A stretch of 64,000 nucleotides of DNA, taken from the NCBI GenBank assembly GCA_963721005.1, contig CAVRHR010000006.1:248001-312000 (forward strand), written 5' to 3'. The notes under the pieces were generated by a model. The model had not been told where the DNA came from. It saw only the letters and a list, made by a program, of their open reading frames with translations, and made no database searches. This DNA is from VAZQ01 sp963721005 (GTDB lineage Bacteria > Pseudomonadota > Alphaproteobacteria > Rhizobiales > Xanthobacteraceae). Within the stretch, counting starts at the first letter, position 1; every line of letters starts with the position of its first letter. This document shows positions 6,822 through 14,818 of the stretch, one piece after another. A program made the position numbers and the translations under genes.

Positions 6822-7901
6822 ATGCGTACCGACTTGTTTGATTTCGAGCTGCCGGCGGAGCGGATCGCGCTGCGTCCGAGCGTGCCGCGTGACGCGGCGC
6901 GGCTCCTGGTCGTGCGCCCCGGTGCGGTGCTCCCCTTCGATGACAAAAGCGTGTGCGATCTGCCGGACCTGCTGCGGCCGGGCGATGCCATCGTGGTCAA
7001 TGACAGCAAGGTCATCCCGGCCCGCTTGACCGGGCGGCGGATCGGACGGGGCGACGCCGAGCCCGCGATCGAGGCGACGCTGCATCAGCGCCTCGACGGC
7101 TCCCGCTGGCGGGCCTTCGCCAAGCCCGGCAAGCGCCTGGCGCCCGGGGACGTGATCCGGTTCGGAGCCGAGGGGCGGGTGTGCCTGCTCGGCCAGCTCG
7201 ACGCCACGGTCGAGGAGAAATCCGCGGGCGGCGAGGTCACGCTGGCCTTCGCTTTCCATGGCGCGGTGCTCGATCAGGCGCTCGCCGAAAGCGGGAGCAT
7301 GCCGCTGCCGCCCTACATCGCGGCGCGGCGGGCAACCGACGAGCGCGACCGCGACGACTATCAGACCATGTTCGCGCTCGAGGAGGGGGCGGTCGCGGCC
7401 CCGACCGCCGGCCTGCATTTCACGCCCGAGCTGGTGGCCGCCCTGCAGGCGCGCGGGGTCGCGCTCCACCGGGTGACCTTGCATGTCGGGGCCGGCACTT
7501 TTCTGCCGGTCAAGGCGGCCGATACCGCCGAGCATCGTATGCATGGCGAGCGCGGTAGCGTCAGCCCTGCGACCGCGGCCGCGCTCAATGATGTGCGCAG
7601 CGCCGGCGGCCGCGTGGTGGCGGTCGGCTCGACCTGCCTGCGCCTCCTGGAGAGCGCGGCGGGGGAAGACGGCATCATCGGTCCATTCGCGGGCGAGACC
7701 GCGATGTTCATCACGCCCGGCTACCGCTTCCGCGCGGTCGACGTGATGATGACCAATTTCCATCTGCCGCGCTCGACCCTGTTCATGCTGGTCGCGGCCT
7801 TCTGCGGTCTCGACGTTATGCAGGCGGCCTATGCGCATGCGATCGCGGCCGGCTACCGGTTCTATTCCTATGGGGATGCGTGCCTGCTGTTCCGCGCGTA
7901 A
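6822..7901 (+). CDS. queA: S-adenosylmethionine:tRNA ribosyltransferase-isomerase
   Basis: Transfers and isomerises the ribosyl moiety of S-adenosylmethionine onto preQ1 in tRNA (Asp, Asn, His, Tyr), giving epoxyqueuosine. The 359-residue protein starts MRTDLFDFELPAERIALRP and carries VVNDSKVIPARL, the TAGLHFTPELV block, HVGAGTFLPVK and the closing FYSYGDACLL. Length is normal. The last 40 bases (7863-7902) are duplicated at 8898-8937 beyond the metallophosphoesterase gene, so the intergenic DNA between queA and tgt has been interrupted (see repeat and finding). Confidence 0.97.
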   Translation: MRTDLFDFELPAERIALRPSVPRDAARLLVVRPGAVLPFDDKSVCDLPDLLRPGDAIVVNDSKVIPARLTGRRIGRGDAEPAIEATLHQRLDGSRWRAFAKPGKRLAPGDVIRFGAEGRVCLLGQLDATVEEKSAGGEVTLAFAFHGAVLDQALAESGSMPLPPYIAARRATDERDRDDYQTMFALEEGAVAAPTAGLHFTPELVAALQARGVALHRVTLHVGAGTFLPVKAADTAEHRMHGERGSVSPATAAALNDVRSAGGRVVAVGSTCLRLLESAAGEDGIIGPFAGETAMFITPGYRFRAVDVMMTNFHLPRSTLFMLVAAFCGLDVMQAAYAHAIAAGYRFYSYGDACLLFRA

Positions 7902-7902
7902 A
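7863..7902 (+). repeat. left copy of 40-bp direct repeat (queA 3' end)
   Basis: The 3' end of queA from 7863 to just past the stop codon matches 8898-8937 at 39 of 40 positions. The single difference, 7868 C versus 8903 T, is a synonymous Ser codon change (TCC/TCT). Confidence 0.9.
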
Positions 7903-7978
7903 ATCAACCGCGGGTGAGGTAATTCAGCTAGACCGTGTACTCATAAATTTTCAGTTGTCCGCTTTGCTCCTTACAGAC

Positions 7979-8722
7979 CTACTTATCCCGTTCAATCCAA
8001 CCAGTAGCAATCGCGCTCGCCCAAGCGAGTTTTCCCTTACTGCGTGCTAGTGCAGCCATAGCCGCGTTGTCGTAGGGTACATACCGGATCGTAGCGGACC
8101 AGCCTCCTCGGGTATGCTCCAAGATTGCGTAGCACGCATGAGGCGTGCCGACCTCGACTACGTAAGAAACAGGCGCTTGCCCGTCGTAACCGGGCAACCC
8201 GACACTGCCGGGATTTACGATCATTCGCCCATCCCTCAGACGAACCACTCTCGGAATGTGAGTGTGTCCGCACAGGATGACCTGGGCGTTGATTCCTTCA
8301 GCTCCAGCCTCAATGGCGTCGATTGGACTCGCACGTACGCCGCCGTCGATAGTCACGTAGTCGAGCCAAAAAGCAGCGTCGTCCCTCGGAGATGCGTGGC
8401 AAAGGAATACTTCTTCTCGATGCATAAGCGTGGCTGGCATGCTCGCCATCCAATCGAAGTGCTTGTGCCCGAGCTGGCGGAAATCGCCGCGAGTGGAGGT
8501 GCCTGTCCGCCAGAGTTCAACAAGAATTCGATCCTGATCACCCCGCACCGACGGAAAGCCTCGCTCAATCAGCAAATCCGCAGTTCGGGCCGCCTCGAGT
8601 GGACCGCTTACATGATCGCCAAGGTTCACCGCCTCGTTGATGCCGAGGGAAGCCATGTCGGCAAGTACTGCTTCAAGTGCCGAACAATTTCCGTGCACAT
8701 CCGCTATTGCAGCAAATTTCAT
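7979..8722 (-). CDS. calcineurin-like metallophosphoesterase, inserted between queA and tgt
   Basis: A 247-residue phosphoesterase: IADVHGN at residues 6-12 (Asp and His metal ligands), NLGDHVSGP near residue 34, VRGDQDR near 60, LCGHTHIPRVV near 150 and NPGSVGLPG near 170. It resembles the YfcE/ApaH-like phosphodiesterase group; the substrate is unknown. The usual GN.D motif reads GDQD here, an Asn to Asp change at a metal-ligand position. The gene runs opposite to queA and tgt and its base composition is visibly less GC-rich than theirs. It sits inside a 1,035-base segment bounded by direct repeats of the queA end, so it was probably acquired. The long plus-strand frame across it (8114-8896) is a shadow. 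Confidence 0.88.
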   Translation of the reverse strand: MKFAAIADVHGNCSALEAVLADMASLGINEAVNLGDHVSGPLEAARTADLLIERGFPSVRGDQDRILVELWRTGTSTRGDFRQLGHKHFDWMASMPATLMHREEVFLCHASPRDDAAFWLDYVTIDGGVRASPIDAIEAGAEGINAQVILCGHTHIPRVVRLRDGRMIVNPGSVGLPGYDGQAPVSYVVEVGTPHACYAILEHTRGGWSATIRYVPYDNAAMAALARSKGKLAWASAIATGWIERDK

Positions 8723-8897
8723 TTAGCCCTCGCCATTCAGGATGGCCGCCACGGTCACGCTTCCACCAAGGTCTGGTGCGCGTCAAATTCGACCGAGCCG
8801 ACCGATCTTGCTTGCCAAGTTGATGCCTGCTTCGCCCCAAATGCAACCAGTTGCCGGGCCGGGCCAGGATCATTGAATTTGTCCGGACTTCTGTGAT

Positions 8898-8937
8898 TAT
8901 TCTTATGGGGATGCGTGCCTGCTGTTCCGCGCGTAAA
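8898..8937 (+). repeat. right copy of 40-bp direct repeat (duplicated queA 3' end)
   Basis: Repeats the last 13 queA codons (YSYGDACLLFRA plus stop) with one synonymous difference from the copy at 7863-7902. It lies 59 bases before the tgt start and probably marks the ancestral queA-tgt junction. Upstream of it the reading frame is not queA. Confidence 0.9.
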
Positions 8938-8995
8938 CCAGGGTCGCGGCGGATTCGATCTTCTCCGTCCCTTGCCAGCCAACCATGCGGTGCCG

Positions 8996-10129
8996 ATGCC
9001 GACGCCTTTTGAGTTCCGACTGCTCGCCACCGACGGCGCCGCGCGCCGCGGCGAGATTGCGACGCCGCACGGGGTGGTGGCGACGCCCGCCTTTATGCCG
9101 GTCGGAACCCAGGCCACCGTCAAGGGCATGCTGCCGCAGGCGGTGCGCGAGAGCGGCGCCGACATCGTGCTCAGCAATACCTACCACTTGATGCTGCGCC
9201 CCGGCGCCGAGCGCATCGCGGTGCTCGGGGGCCTGCACAAGTTCATGAACTGGCCGCACGCGATCCTGACCGATTCCGGCGGCTTTCAGGTCATGTCGCT
9301 ATCCGGCCTGCGCAAGGTCGAGGAGCAGGCGGTGACCTTCCGTTCCCACCTCGACGGCGCCATGCTGGAGCTCACGCCGGAGCGGGCGATCGAGGTTCAG
9401 GCGCTGCTCGGCTCCGACATCGCCATGCAGCTCGACGAATGCGTGCGGCTGCCGGCGCCGCGTGCCGAGCTGGCGCGCGCCATGGAATTGTCGCTGCGCT
9501 GGGCCGAGCGCTCCAAGCGCGCCTTCGAAGGCGCGCCGGCGGGCCGCGCCTTGTTCGGTATCGTCCAGGGCGGCGACGACCCCGGGCTGCGGCTGGAAAG
9601 CGTGGCCGCGCTGGTCGATATGGATTTCCAGGGTTATGCGATCGGCGGGCTCGCGGTCGGCGAGGCGCCTGAGGTGATGCTGGCGACCATCGCGGGGGTC
9701 GCCCCGGCGTTGCCGGCGGAGCGGCCGCATTACCTGATGGGAGTCGGAACCCCGTCGGACCTCCTGGAGGCGGTGGCGCGCGGCATCGATATGTTCGACT
9801 GCGTGATGCCGACCCGCAACGGCCGGCACGGTCTCGCCTTCACGCGCCGCGGGCCGGTCGGCCTGAAGAATGCACGGCATGCCGAGGATCCGCGGCCGCT
9901 CGACGAGGAAAGCACCTGCCCGGCGGCGCGCGACTATTCGCGCGCCTATCTGCATCACCTGGTCAAAGCCGGCGAGATGCTGGGCGCGATCCTGCTCACC
10001 ATGGTCAATCTGGCCTATTATCAGGAGTTGATGTCCGGGGTGCGCGCCGCCATCGCGGCCGGCCGGTTCGAGGAGTTCCGGGCACAGACTCACGCGATGT
10101 GGACGCAGGGCGACCTTCTGCCGCGGTAG
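8996..10129 (+). CDS. tgt: tRNA-guanine transglycosylase with a degenerate zinc site
   Basis: Exchanges guanine 34 of target tRNAs for preQ1 in queuosine synthesis, the step before QueA. The 377-residue protein keeps the catalytic features: LTDSGGFQVMSL (general-base Asp), FGIVQGG, YAIGGLAVGE and the nucleophile in DMFDCVMPTRNGRHG. The normal zinc motif C-x-C-x2-C then H about 26 residues later (E. coli: CDCYTC ... TIHNL) reads S306-T-C308-P-A-A311 and TMVNL with V337, so only one of four ligands is present. The start at 8996 gives the family N-terminus PFEFRLLATDGAARRG; an upstream in-frame start at 8915 would begin inside the duplicated queA repeat. Confidence 0.96.
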   Translation: MPTPFEFRLLATDGAARRGEIATPHGVVATPAFMPVGTQATVKGMLPQAVRESGADIVLSNTYHLMLRPGAERIAVLGGLHKFMNWPHAILTDSGGFQVMSLSGLRKVEEQAVTFRSHLDGAMLELTPERAIEVQALLGSDIAMQLDECVRLPAPRAELARAMELSLRWAERSKRAFEGAPAGRALFGIVQGGDDPGLRLESVAALVDMDFQGYAIGGLAVGEAPEVMLATIAGVAPALPAERPHYLMGVGTPSDLLEAVARGIDMFDCVMPTRNGRHGLAFTRRGPVGLKNARHAEDPRPLDEESTCPAARDYSRAYLHHLVKAGEMLGAILLTMVNLAYYQELMSGVRAAIAAGRFEEFRAQTHAMWTQGDLLPR

Positions 10130-10199
10130 GCGCGGATCGCCGCGGTAGGGTGCGGCCCGCCGCGATAGGGCGCGGTAAGCCGCAGTAAATGCGTTAAGA
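10121..10199 (+). repeat. degenerate ~20-bp tandem repeat after tgt
   Basis: Four head-to-tail units of about 20 bases begin within the last codons of tgt: 10121-10139, 10140-10159, 10160-10179 and 10180-10199. Each starts CCGCGGTAGG or a variant (CCGCGGTAGG, CCGCGATAGG, CCGCAGTAAA). The units diverge progressively to the right. No terminator-like T-run follows. Confidence 0.65.
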
Positions 10200-10299
10200 T
10201 TCGACCATTAAAAGGGTCTCGACGGCCGCGTTGCGACAACGCAAGATGTGGCCGATCTCAACCAATGACGGCAACCGCCGCCCTGCATCGAGGACTGCC

Positions 10300-10767
10300 A
10301 TGGCCATCAGCCTGAAGGTCAACGGGGTCGTTCACTCGGTTACGGCCGAGCCCGATACGCCCCTGCTTTATGTTCTGCGCAACGACCTCGCGCTCAACGG
10401 GGCCAAGTTCGGCTGCGGACTCGAGCAATGCGGCGCCTGCACCGTCCTGGTCGACGGGGTGCCGACGCGATCCTGCGTGCACGCCATCCAAGACGTTGGG
10501 ACGCAGGAGATCGTCACCATCGAGGGGCTCGGCACGATCGAGAAGCCGCATCCGCTGCAGCAGGCCTTCATCGACGAGCAGGCGGCCCAGTGCGGCTACT
10601 GCATCAACGGCATGATCATGACCGCCAAGGGATTGCTCGATCGCATGCCGCACCCGACCGAAGCCGACGTGCGCGCGACGCTTGCCCCCAATCTTTGCCG
10701 CTGCGGCACCCACAACCGCATCATTCGTGCGGTCCTGCGCGCCGCGCAGGCGAATGGGAGGACCTGA
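10300..10767 (+). CDS. [2Fe-2S] subunit of a xanthine-dehydrogenase-family molybdenum hydroxylase
   Basis: A 155-residue electron-transfer subunit. The N-terminal plant-type ferredoxin domain has FGCGLEQCGACTVLVDG near residue 39 with a further Cys in RSCVHA; the C-terminal helical domain has QCGYCINGM and LCRCGTHNRI. Together these eight cysteines bind two [2Fe-2S] clusters, as in isoquinoline 1-oxidoreductase alpha subunit (IorA) and CoxS-type subunits. The start at 10300 fits the family N-terminus (MAISLKVNG). It is followed after 2 bases by the large molybdopterin subunit, so the two are an operon. Substrate unknown; an aldehyde or N-heterocycle is usual. Confidence 0.94.
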   Translation: MAISLKVNGVVHSVTAEPDTPLLYVLRNDLALNGAKFGCGLEQCGACTVLVDGVPTRSCVHAIQDVGTQEIVTIEGLGTIEKPHPLQQAFIDEQAAQCGYCINGMIMTAKGLLDRMPHPTEADVRATLAPNLCRCGTHNRIIRAVLRAAQANGRT

Positions 10768-10769
10768 TC

Positions 10770-12974
10770 ATGAACGCTCCCAACCTCTCCCGGCGTGAAT
10801 TCGCGGCCGCGCTCGGCGGCATCGTGCTCTTGTTCAGCCTGGCGCCGCGTGTCGCGCTCGGCCAGCAGGCACAGCTGCCCGGCAGCCTCGGCGGTAATCC
10901 CATGCTCGATGCCTGGCTGCGCATCAATCCGGACGGCACCGCCACGGTGTTCACCGGCAAGGTCGAGCTCGGGCAGGGCATCATCACGGCGCTCGCCCAG
11001 ATCGCGGCCGAGGAGCTCGACCTGCCGCTTACGCGCATCAAAATGATCTCCGGCGACACCGGCCAGACCCCCAACGAGGGCCAGACCGCGGGCAGCCAAT
11101 CGATCGAGGCGAGCGGCACGGCACTGCGCATGGCGGGCGCCGAGGTGCGGGCGATGCTGATCGACCTCGCCGCCAAGCGGCTGGGAGTGGCGGCCGATAC
11201 GCTGACCGCCGCCGATGGCGTGGTGAGCGCCCGCGACGGCCGCAAGCTCGCCTACGGGGAGCTCGCCGGCGAGACCGACCTGCATCGCGAGGCGACCGCC
11301 AAGACGGCTCCCAAGCCGCCGGCCGAGCACAAGATCGTCGGCAAGGCGATCCCGCGCCGCGACATTCCGGCCAAGGTGACGGGCGGCGCCGCCTATGTGC
11401 AGGATGTGCGTCTGCCCGGCATGCTGCATGGCCGCGTGGTGCGTCCGCCGCGCTACGGCGCCAAGCTCGAGAGCTTCGACCAGGCCGTGAAGGCCATGCC
11501 CGGGGTGACCGCGGTGGTGCGCGATGGCAGCTTCCTGGGCGTGGTGGCCCAGCGCGAGGAGCAGGCCATCAAGGCGCGCGACACCCTCAAGGCGTCGGCG
11601 CGCTGGGCGGGCGGCAGCGAGATTCCGGATCCGGCCAAGATCTACGAGCATCTGCTGTCGCTGCCGATGGACGACAAGGTCATCAGCGACAAGCAGGCGC
11701 CGCTGCCGGACGGCGTCCAGACCCTCGATGCCACCTATCACCGGCCCTACATGGCCCATGCCTCGATCGGGCCGTCCTGCTCGGTCGCCCAGCTCCAGGA
11801 CGGCAAGCTGACGGTCTGGACCCATAGCCAAGGCGTGTTTCCCTTGCGCGCCACCATGGCCAAGGCGCTCGACATGCCGGCCTCCGCCATCCGCTGCATC
11901 CATGCCGAGGGCTCGGGCTGCTACGGACACAACGGCGCCGACGACGTCGCTCTCGACGCAGCCCTGCTGGCGCGCGCCGCCGGCGGGCGGCCGGTGCGGG
12001 TGCAATGGATGCGCGACGACGAGTTCATGTGGGAGCCCTATGGGCCCGCGATGGTGATGCGCGCGCATGCCGGCCTCAAGGACGGCCGCATCGTGGATTG
12101 GGCCTACGACGTATGGAGCAATACCCACGGCACCCGGCCCGGCGATCCCGACGGCGTCAATCTTTTGGCGAGCTGGTATCTGGAAAAGCCGAAACAGCCG
12201 GGTCCGCCGCGCATGGCGCCGCAGCCGGCGGGTGCCGGCGACCGTAACGCCATTCCGCTCTATGACTTGCCGCGCCAGCGCATCACCAATCATCTGATCA
12301 AGGAGATGCCGCTGCGGGTGTCGGCGCTGCGCACGCTCGGCGCCTACGCCAACGTGTTCGCGATCGAGTCCTTCATGGACGAGCTGGCGGCCGCCGCGAA
12401 GGCTGATCCGGTGGCGTTCCGCCTCGCCCATCTCAAGGACCCGCGCGCCAAGGCGGTGATCGAGGCCGCCGCCAAGGCCGCCGACTGGAAGCCGGGCCAG
12501 GCCGGCGGCGGCAATCGCGGGCGCGGCATCGCGTTTGCGAAATACAAGACGCTCGCCACCTATGTGGCGATCGTGGTCGATCTCGAGCTCGATCGCGCCA
12601 GCGGCCAGGTCAAGGTGCCGCGCGCTTTCGTGGCGGTTGATTCCGGACAGATCATCAATCCGGACGGCCTCACCAACCAGATCGAGGGCGGCATCGTGCA
12701 GTCCACCAGCTGGACGCTGCACGAACAGGTGCGCTTCGACCAGAACGGCATCCAGTCCCGCAACTGGGACAGCTACCCGATCCTGACCATGAACGAAGCG
12801 CCCGCCGTGACCACCGTGCTGATCGACCGGCCGAACGAGCACCCGTTGGGCGCCGGCGAGGCGTCGCAAGGACCGACCGCGGCGGCGATCGCCAATGCGT
12901 TCACGGCGGCCACCGGCCGGCGCATCCGCGAGCTGCCGTTGCATCCCGAGCGGGTCAAGGCGGCGCTGGCGTAA
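10770..12974 (+). CDS. molybdopterin-binding large subunit of a xanthine-dehydrogenase-family hydroxylase (IorB-like)
   Basis: A 734-residue protein with a twin-arginine-type signal at the N-terminus (LSRREFAAALGGIVLLFSLA), so it is exported folded with its cofactor. Features of the aldehyde oxidase/xanthine dehydrogenase fold include GKVELGQGIITALAQIAAEELD, GSQSIEASG, RVQWMRDDEFMWEPYGP, GTRPGDPDGVN, IEGGIVQSTSWTLHE and the catalytic Glu region LGAGEASQGPTAAAIANAF near the C-terminus. The short length, lacking FAD and [2Fe-2S] domains, and the small partner upstream match isoquinoline 1-oxidoreductase-like enzymes. GGGAGGACC precedes the ATG. The likely electron acceptor is a periplasmic carrier, not found here. 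Confidence 0.94.
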   Translation: MNAPNLSRREFAAALGGIVLLFSLAPRVALGQQAQLPGSLGGNPMLDAWLRINPDGTATVFTGKVELGQGIITALAQIAAEELDLPLTRIKMISGDTGQTPNEGQTAGSQSIEASGTALRMAGAEVRAMLIDLAAKRLGVAADTLTAADGVVSARDGRKLAYGELAGETDLHREATAKTAPKPPAEHKIVGKAIPRRDIPAKVTGGAAYVQDVRLPGMLHGRVVRPPRYGAKLESFDQAVKAMPGVTAVVRDGSFLGVVAQREEQAIKARDTLKASARWAGGSEIPDPAKIYEHLLSLPMDDKVISDKQAPLPDGVQTLDATYHRPYMAHASIGPSCSVAQLQDGKLTVWTHSQGVFPLRATMAKALDMPASAIRCIHAEGSGCYGHNGADDVALDAALLARAAGGRPVRVQWMRDDEFMWEPYGPAMVMRAHAGLKDGRIVDWAYDVWSNTHGTRPGDPDGVNLLASWYLEKPKQPGPPRMAPQPAGAGDRNAIPLYDLPRQRITNHLIKEMPLRVSALRTLGAYANVFAIESFMDELAAAAKADPVAFRLAHLKDPRAKAVIEAAAKAADWKPGQAGGGNRGRGIAFAKYKTLATYVAIVVDLELDRASGQVKVPRAFVAVDSGQIINPDGLTNQIEGGIVQSTSWTLHEQVRFDQNGIQSRNWDSYPILTMNEAPAVTTVLIDRPNEHPLGAGEASQGPTAAAIANAFTAATGRRIRELPLHPERVKAALA

Positions 12975-13070
12975 GGGAGCGGCCGGGACATTGCGGCGAG
13001 GCGCGCACCAACGCGGGCCTGCCGCCGTTGCAATGACCGGATTTCCCATCGGGACCGAGAAAGCATCGCG

Positions 13071-13096
13071 ACACACACACACACACACACACACAC
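13071..13096 (+). repeat. (AC)13 microsatellite abutting the ribosome-binding site of the next gene
   Basis: Thirteen uninterrupted AC dinucleotides (26 bases) end directly at the Shine-Dalgarno GGGGAGG (13097-13103), which is 6 bases from the ATG at 13110. It lies between the molybdenum hydroxylase and the LVIVD protein. No other dinucleotide tract of this length occurs in the window. Confidence 0.95.
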
Positions 13097-13109
13097 GGGG
13101 AGGATCGCC

Positions 13110-14564
13110 ATGACACGCCTCAACATGCTCGCGCTCGCATCCGCCATGCTGGCGGCGCTGGGGCTCGCATCCACCGCCAACGGCGAGATGCAGAAGATCG
13201 GCGCGCCGCCGGAAGCCAGCAACATGCGCCTGGTCGGCTACCACGACCTGCAGGCGCGCAGCGCCTATCAGCCGACCATTGTGCATCAGGGTGATCGCTA
13301 CCTCGCCTATATCGGGCATCACGGCGGCACCGCCGACATCGCCAAGCCGGTCAACCCGCTGACCGGGCAGGCCGAGTTCAACGGCACCTCGATCGTCGAC
13401 GTGACCGATCCGGCGCACCCGAAATATCTCAAACATATTCCGGGCGCCGAGGGCGGCGGCGAGGGCGGCGGCGCCCAGATGGTGCGGGTTTGCCCCGGCG
13501 CGACGCTGCCGAAAGCCGATCGCGGCAAGTTCTATATGCTGCGCACCTTGGGCACCAAGGGTCACGAGGTCTGGGACGTCACCGATCCGACCAAGCCGGC
13601 GCTGCTGGCGAAGATCGGCGGCGACTACCAGGATACGCACAAGACCTGGTGGGAATGCGACACCGGCATCGGCTACCTGGTCTCGGCGGTGCCGGGCTGG
13701 CGCGTCAAGCGGATGACCGAGATCTACGATCTCAGCGACCCGGCCCATCCGGTGAAGATTCGCGATTTCGGCCTGCCCGGCCAGGAGCCCGGCGCGACCG
13801 GATTGGTGCCGACCGAGCTGCACGGGCCGATCTCGATGCCGCAGATCAACCGGGTCTATTTCGGCTATGGCAGCAGCAAGGGCGGCATCCTGCAGATCGT
13901 CGACCGCGACAAGCTGCTGCACGGGCCCAAGGAGCCGACCCCGGACAACCTGCGTTATCCGGAGATCAGCCGGATGGAATTGTCGCCCCTGGTCGGCGCC
14001 CATACGGCGTTCCCGATGCTGCAGATGTCGATCGCCGAGTTCGCCAAGGACGGCGTCTCGACCCGCGACTTCGTGCTGATCACCAACGAGGCGACCCAGA
14101 ACGAATGCAAGCCCCAGGGCCGCGAGATGATGTGGTTTGCCGACATCACCGTCGAGGCCCATCCCCAAATCGTCTCCAACTTCAAGGTGCCGGAGGGGGG
14201 CGGGGACTTCTGCTCGCGGGGAGGGCGCTTCGGCGCGCATTCCGTCAACGAGAGCATGGCGCCGGTGTTCTACAAGAAGCTCGCCCTTGTCACCTTCTTC
14301 AATGCCGGCGTGCGCGCCGTCGACGTGCGCGATCCCTACTCCCCCAAGGAGGTCGGTTATTTCATCCCGGCGATCACGGAAGCGACCGACAAGCGCTGCA
14401 TCCGGGTCGATGGCCAGCCCAGGTGCAAGACCGCCATCCAGACCAACAATGCGGAGACCGACGATCGCGGCTACATCTACATCGTGGATCGCGCCAATAC
14501 CGGCATGCACGTGCTCGAGCTGACCGGAGAGGCGCGCGCCATCGCCGGGCAGCCGGCCCGGTAG
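13110..14564 (+). CDS. secreted LVIVD-repeat (beta-propeller-like) protein
   Basis: A 484-residue product with a signal peptide to about residue 25. Repeated blade-like motifs occur through the length: TSIVDVTDPAHPKYLKHI, HEVWDVTDPTKPALLAKIGG, TEIYDLSDPAHPVKIRDF, VRAVDVRDPYSPKEVGYFI. This VDVTDP..P pattern is that of LVIVD-repeat proteins, predicted beta-propellers of unknown activity. A Cys/His-containing segment (DKRCIRVDGQPRCKTAIQTNN) near the C-terminus may be structural or metal-binding. It follows the molybdenum hydroxylase by 135 bases on the same strand and may serve it, but this is inference. Its translation start region holds the AC repeat. Confidence 0.85.
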   Translation: MTRLNMLALASAMLAALGLASTANGEMQKIGAPPEASNMRLVGYHDLQARSAYQPTIVHQGDRYLAYIGHHGGTADIAKPVNPLTGQAEFNGTSIVDVTDPAHPKYLKHIPGAEGGGEGGGAQMVRVCPGATLPKADRGKFYMLRTLGTKGHEVWDVTDPTKPALLAKIGGDYQDTHKTWWECDTGIGYLVSAVPGWRVKRMTEIYDLSDPAHPVKIRDFGLPGQEPGATGLVPTELHGPISMPQINRVYFGYGSSKGGILQIVDRDKLLHGPKEPTPDNLRYPEISRMELSPLVGAHTAFPMLQMSIAEFAKDGVSTRDFVLITNEATQNECKPQGREMMWFADITVEAHPQIVSNFKVPEGGGDFCSRGGRFGAHSVNESMAPVFYKKLALVTFFNAGVRAVDVRDPYSPKEVGYFIPAITEATDKRCIRVDGQPRCKTAIQTNNAETDDRGYIYIVDRANTGMHVLELTGEARAIAGQPAR

Positions 14565-14700
14565 CGCTGCGGGCGCGGCGGCGCTGCACGCGCGGGCATG
14601 GTTCGAGACGCCCGGGCGATGCCCGCGCCCTCACCATGAGGCCGATGGGGCAGTTTGGCACTAGACCGGATTCCGGTCGCGTTGACGCAAGTCTCTCCGT

Positions 14701-14786
14701 CGTCATGCCCGGCCTTGTGCCGGGCACCCACGTCTTTCGTGCCACAAAGCAAGGCGTGGGTGGCCGGGACAAGCCCGGCCATGACG
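14701..14786. repeat. 32-bp imperfect inverted repeat element, copy 1
   Basis: The left arm 14701-14732 and right arm 14755-14786 are imperfect reverse complements of 32 bases around CCGGGC/GCCCGG cores. The stretch 14749-14786 (38 bases) recurs exactly at 56635-56672. The element sits in the convergent gap between the LVIVD gene and the PaiB-like gene and could act as a bidirectional terminator. The CGTGGGTGGCCGGGACAAGC motif is a frequent intergenic repeat in Rhizobiales. Confidence 0.85.
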
Positions 14787-14818
14787 TGCTGGGTGATTCA
14801 ATGCAAACGAAACATGCT

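Noticed and set aside
8114..8896. A 260-codon plus-strand frame over the metallophosphoesterase
   Set aside because: Composition is Ser/Cys-rich without motifs, while the minus strand shows all metallophosphoesterase motifs.
10596..14510. A 1,304-codon open frame on the minus strand
   Set aside because: It is antisense to the molybdenum hydroxylase and LVIVD genes, whose motifs are unmistakable; the product is a His/Arg/Gly-rich mix typical of high-GC shadow frames.
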